A DNA stretch of 64,000 nt from Pseudomonas sp. CAN1 (GTDB taxonomy: Bacteria > Pseudomonadota > Gammaproteobacteria > Pseudomonadales > Pseudomonadaceae): positions 111,007-175,006 of the forward strand of contig NZ_JASMRU010000009.1 of assembly GCF_030462585.1 (NCBI RefSeq). The letters run 5' to 3'. Below the pieces are notes generated by a model. It worked only from the letters and a program-made list of their open reading frames with translations. It did not search any database and was not told the DNA's origin. Positions 63,644 to 64,000 of the stretch are shown piece after piece (the stretch's first letter is position 1; each line of letters opens with the position of its first letter). The position numbers and the translations under genes are program-made.

Positions 63644-64000
63644 GTGAAACGAGTACATGTCGCCGCCGCCGTGATTCGCGGACTCGATGGCCGGGTGCTG
63701 ATCGCCCGCCGTCCGGACGACAAGCACCAGGGCGGTCTCTGGGAGTTTCCCGGTGGCAAGGTGGAAGAGGGCGAAGCGGTGCAGGTCGCCCTGGCCCGCG
63801 AGCTGAAGGAGGAGCTCGGTATCGACGTCGAGCAGGCGCGCCCGCTGATCCGTGTGCAGCACGACTACAGCGACAAGCACGTGCTGCTGGATGTGTGGGA
63901 AGTCTCCGCCTTCTCCGGCGCGCCCCATGGCGCCGAGGGCCAGCCGTTGGCCTGGGTTGCCCCGCGCGACCTGCCGGACTACGAGTTCCCGGCGGCCAAC
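63644..64000 (+). CDS. mutT: MutT Nudix hydrolase (partial, 3' end outside window)
   Basis: MutT removes 8-oxo-dGTP from the nucleotide pool. It starts at GTG 63644 (GAGGAG lies about 9 bp upstream) and encodes VKRVHVAAAVIRGLDG and the full Nudix box GGKVEEGEAVQVALAREL followed by KEELGI, with the invariant REx2EE spacing. The frame runs off the window after 119 codons. In other pseudomonads the MutT domain here is fused to a C-terminal thiamine-phosphate-synthase-like domain (from memory); that part cannot be seen. Confidence 0.93.
   Translation, partial: MKRVHVAAAVIRGLDGRVLIARRPDDKHQGGLWEFPGGKVEEGEAVQVALARELKEELGIDVEQARPLIRVQHDYSDKHVLLDVWEVSAFSGAPHGAEGQPLAWVAPRDLPDYEFPAAN

Overview
The window is chromosomal core DNA of a gamma-proteobacterium, almost certainly a Pseudomonas. 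Coding is dense, GC-rich and strongly G/C at third positions. From memory, the gene order matches P. aeruginosa from lptC/kdsC/kdsD through the mla, his, cys, pet and division clusters to lpxC-dciA-secA-argJ-mutT. Abundant REP palindromes with a RAYT transposase, CysNC as a fusion, a short-form HisG and DciA in place of DnaC all fit. The REP family and an iron-uptake cassette at the cysNC-zapG junction suggest a species other than P. aeruginosa; that is inference. No tRNA, rRNA operon, CRISPR array, prophage or classical IS element was found.

Layout. (1) 1-5.1 kb: lptC (cut by the window edge), kdsC and kdsD on the minus strand for LPS/Kdo, divergent from the complete mlaFEDCB phospholipid-transport operon. 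(2) 5.2-12 kb: ibaG-murA-hisG-hisD-hisC, then the convergent periplasmic protease gene algW and a Nif3-family gene. (3) 12.1-16.4 kb: a membrane-bound lytic transglycosylase and the sulfate-activation pair cysD-cysNC. (4) 16.4-21.5 kb: an accessory segment with a Fur box, a FecI-type sigma factor, a FecR-type regulator, a TonB-dependent siderophore receptor, REP elements and a RAYT gene bracketed by perfect 29-bp inverted repeats. (5) 21.5-30 kb: zapG, an alpha/beta hydrolase, trpS, zapE, an uncharacterised secreted protein, a GlxA-type regulator divergent from an acyl-CoA dehydrogenase, and an aldo/keto reductase, with more REP pairs. (6) 30-35 kb: rplM-rpsI, petABC (cytochrome bc1) and sspA-sspB. 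(7) 35-39.8 kb: lpoA-yraN-diaA-dolP on the minus strand, then rsmI and RNase P RNA. (8) 40-57 kb: the complete dcw division/cell-wall cluster, mraZ to ftsZ, led by a promoter with four MraZ-type decamers. (9) 57-64 kb: lpxC, dciA, secA, argJ, a glutathione S-transferase and the start of mutT.

The window mostly serves the envelope: precursor synthesis (murA, murC-G, mraY, ddlB), septal synthesis (ftsI/W/L/Q/A/Z), PBP activation (lpoA), LPS (kds, lptC, lpxC), outer-membrane lipid asymmetry (mla), envelope stress (algW) and secretion (secA). Many dcw genes overlap their neighbours by a few bases, which suggests translational coupling. The most distinctive region is 16.4-21.5 kb. I found no convincing undescribed multi-gene system; the strongest second-look items are the RAYT unit, the near-identical terminators around the iron cassette, and several unassigned palindromes.
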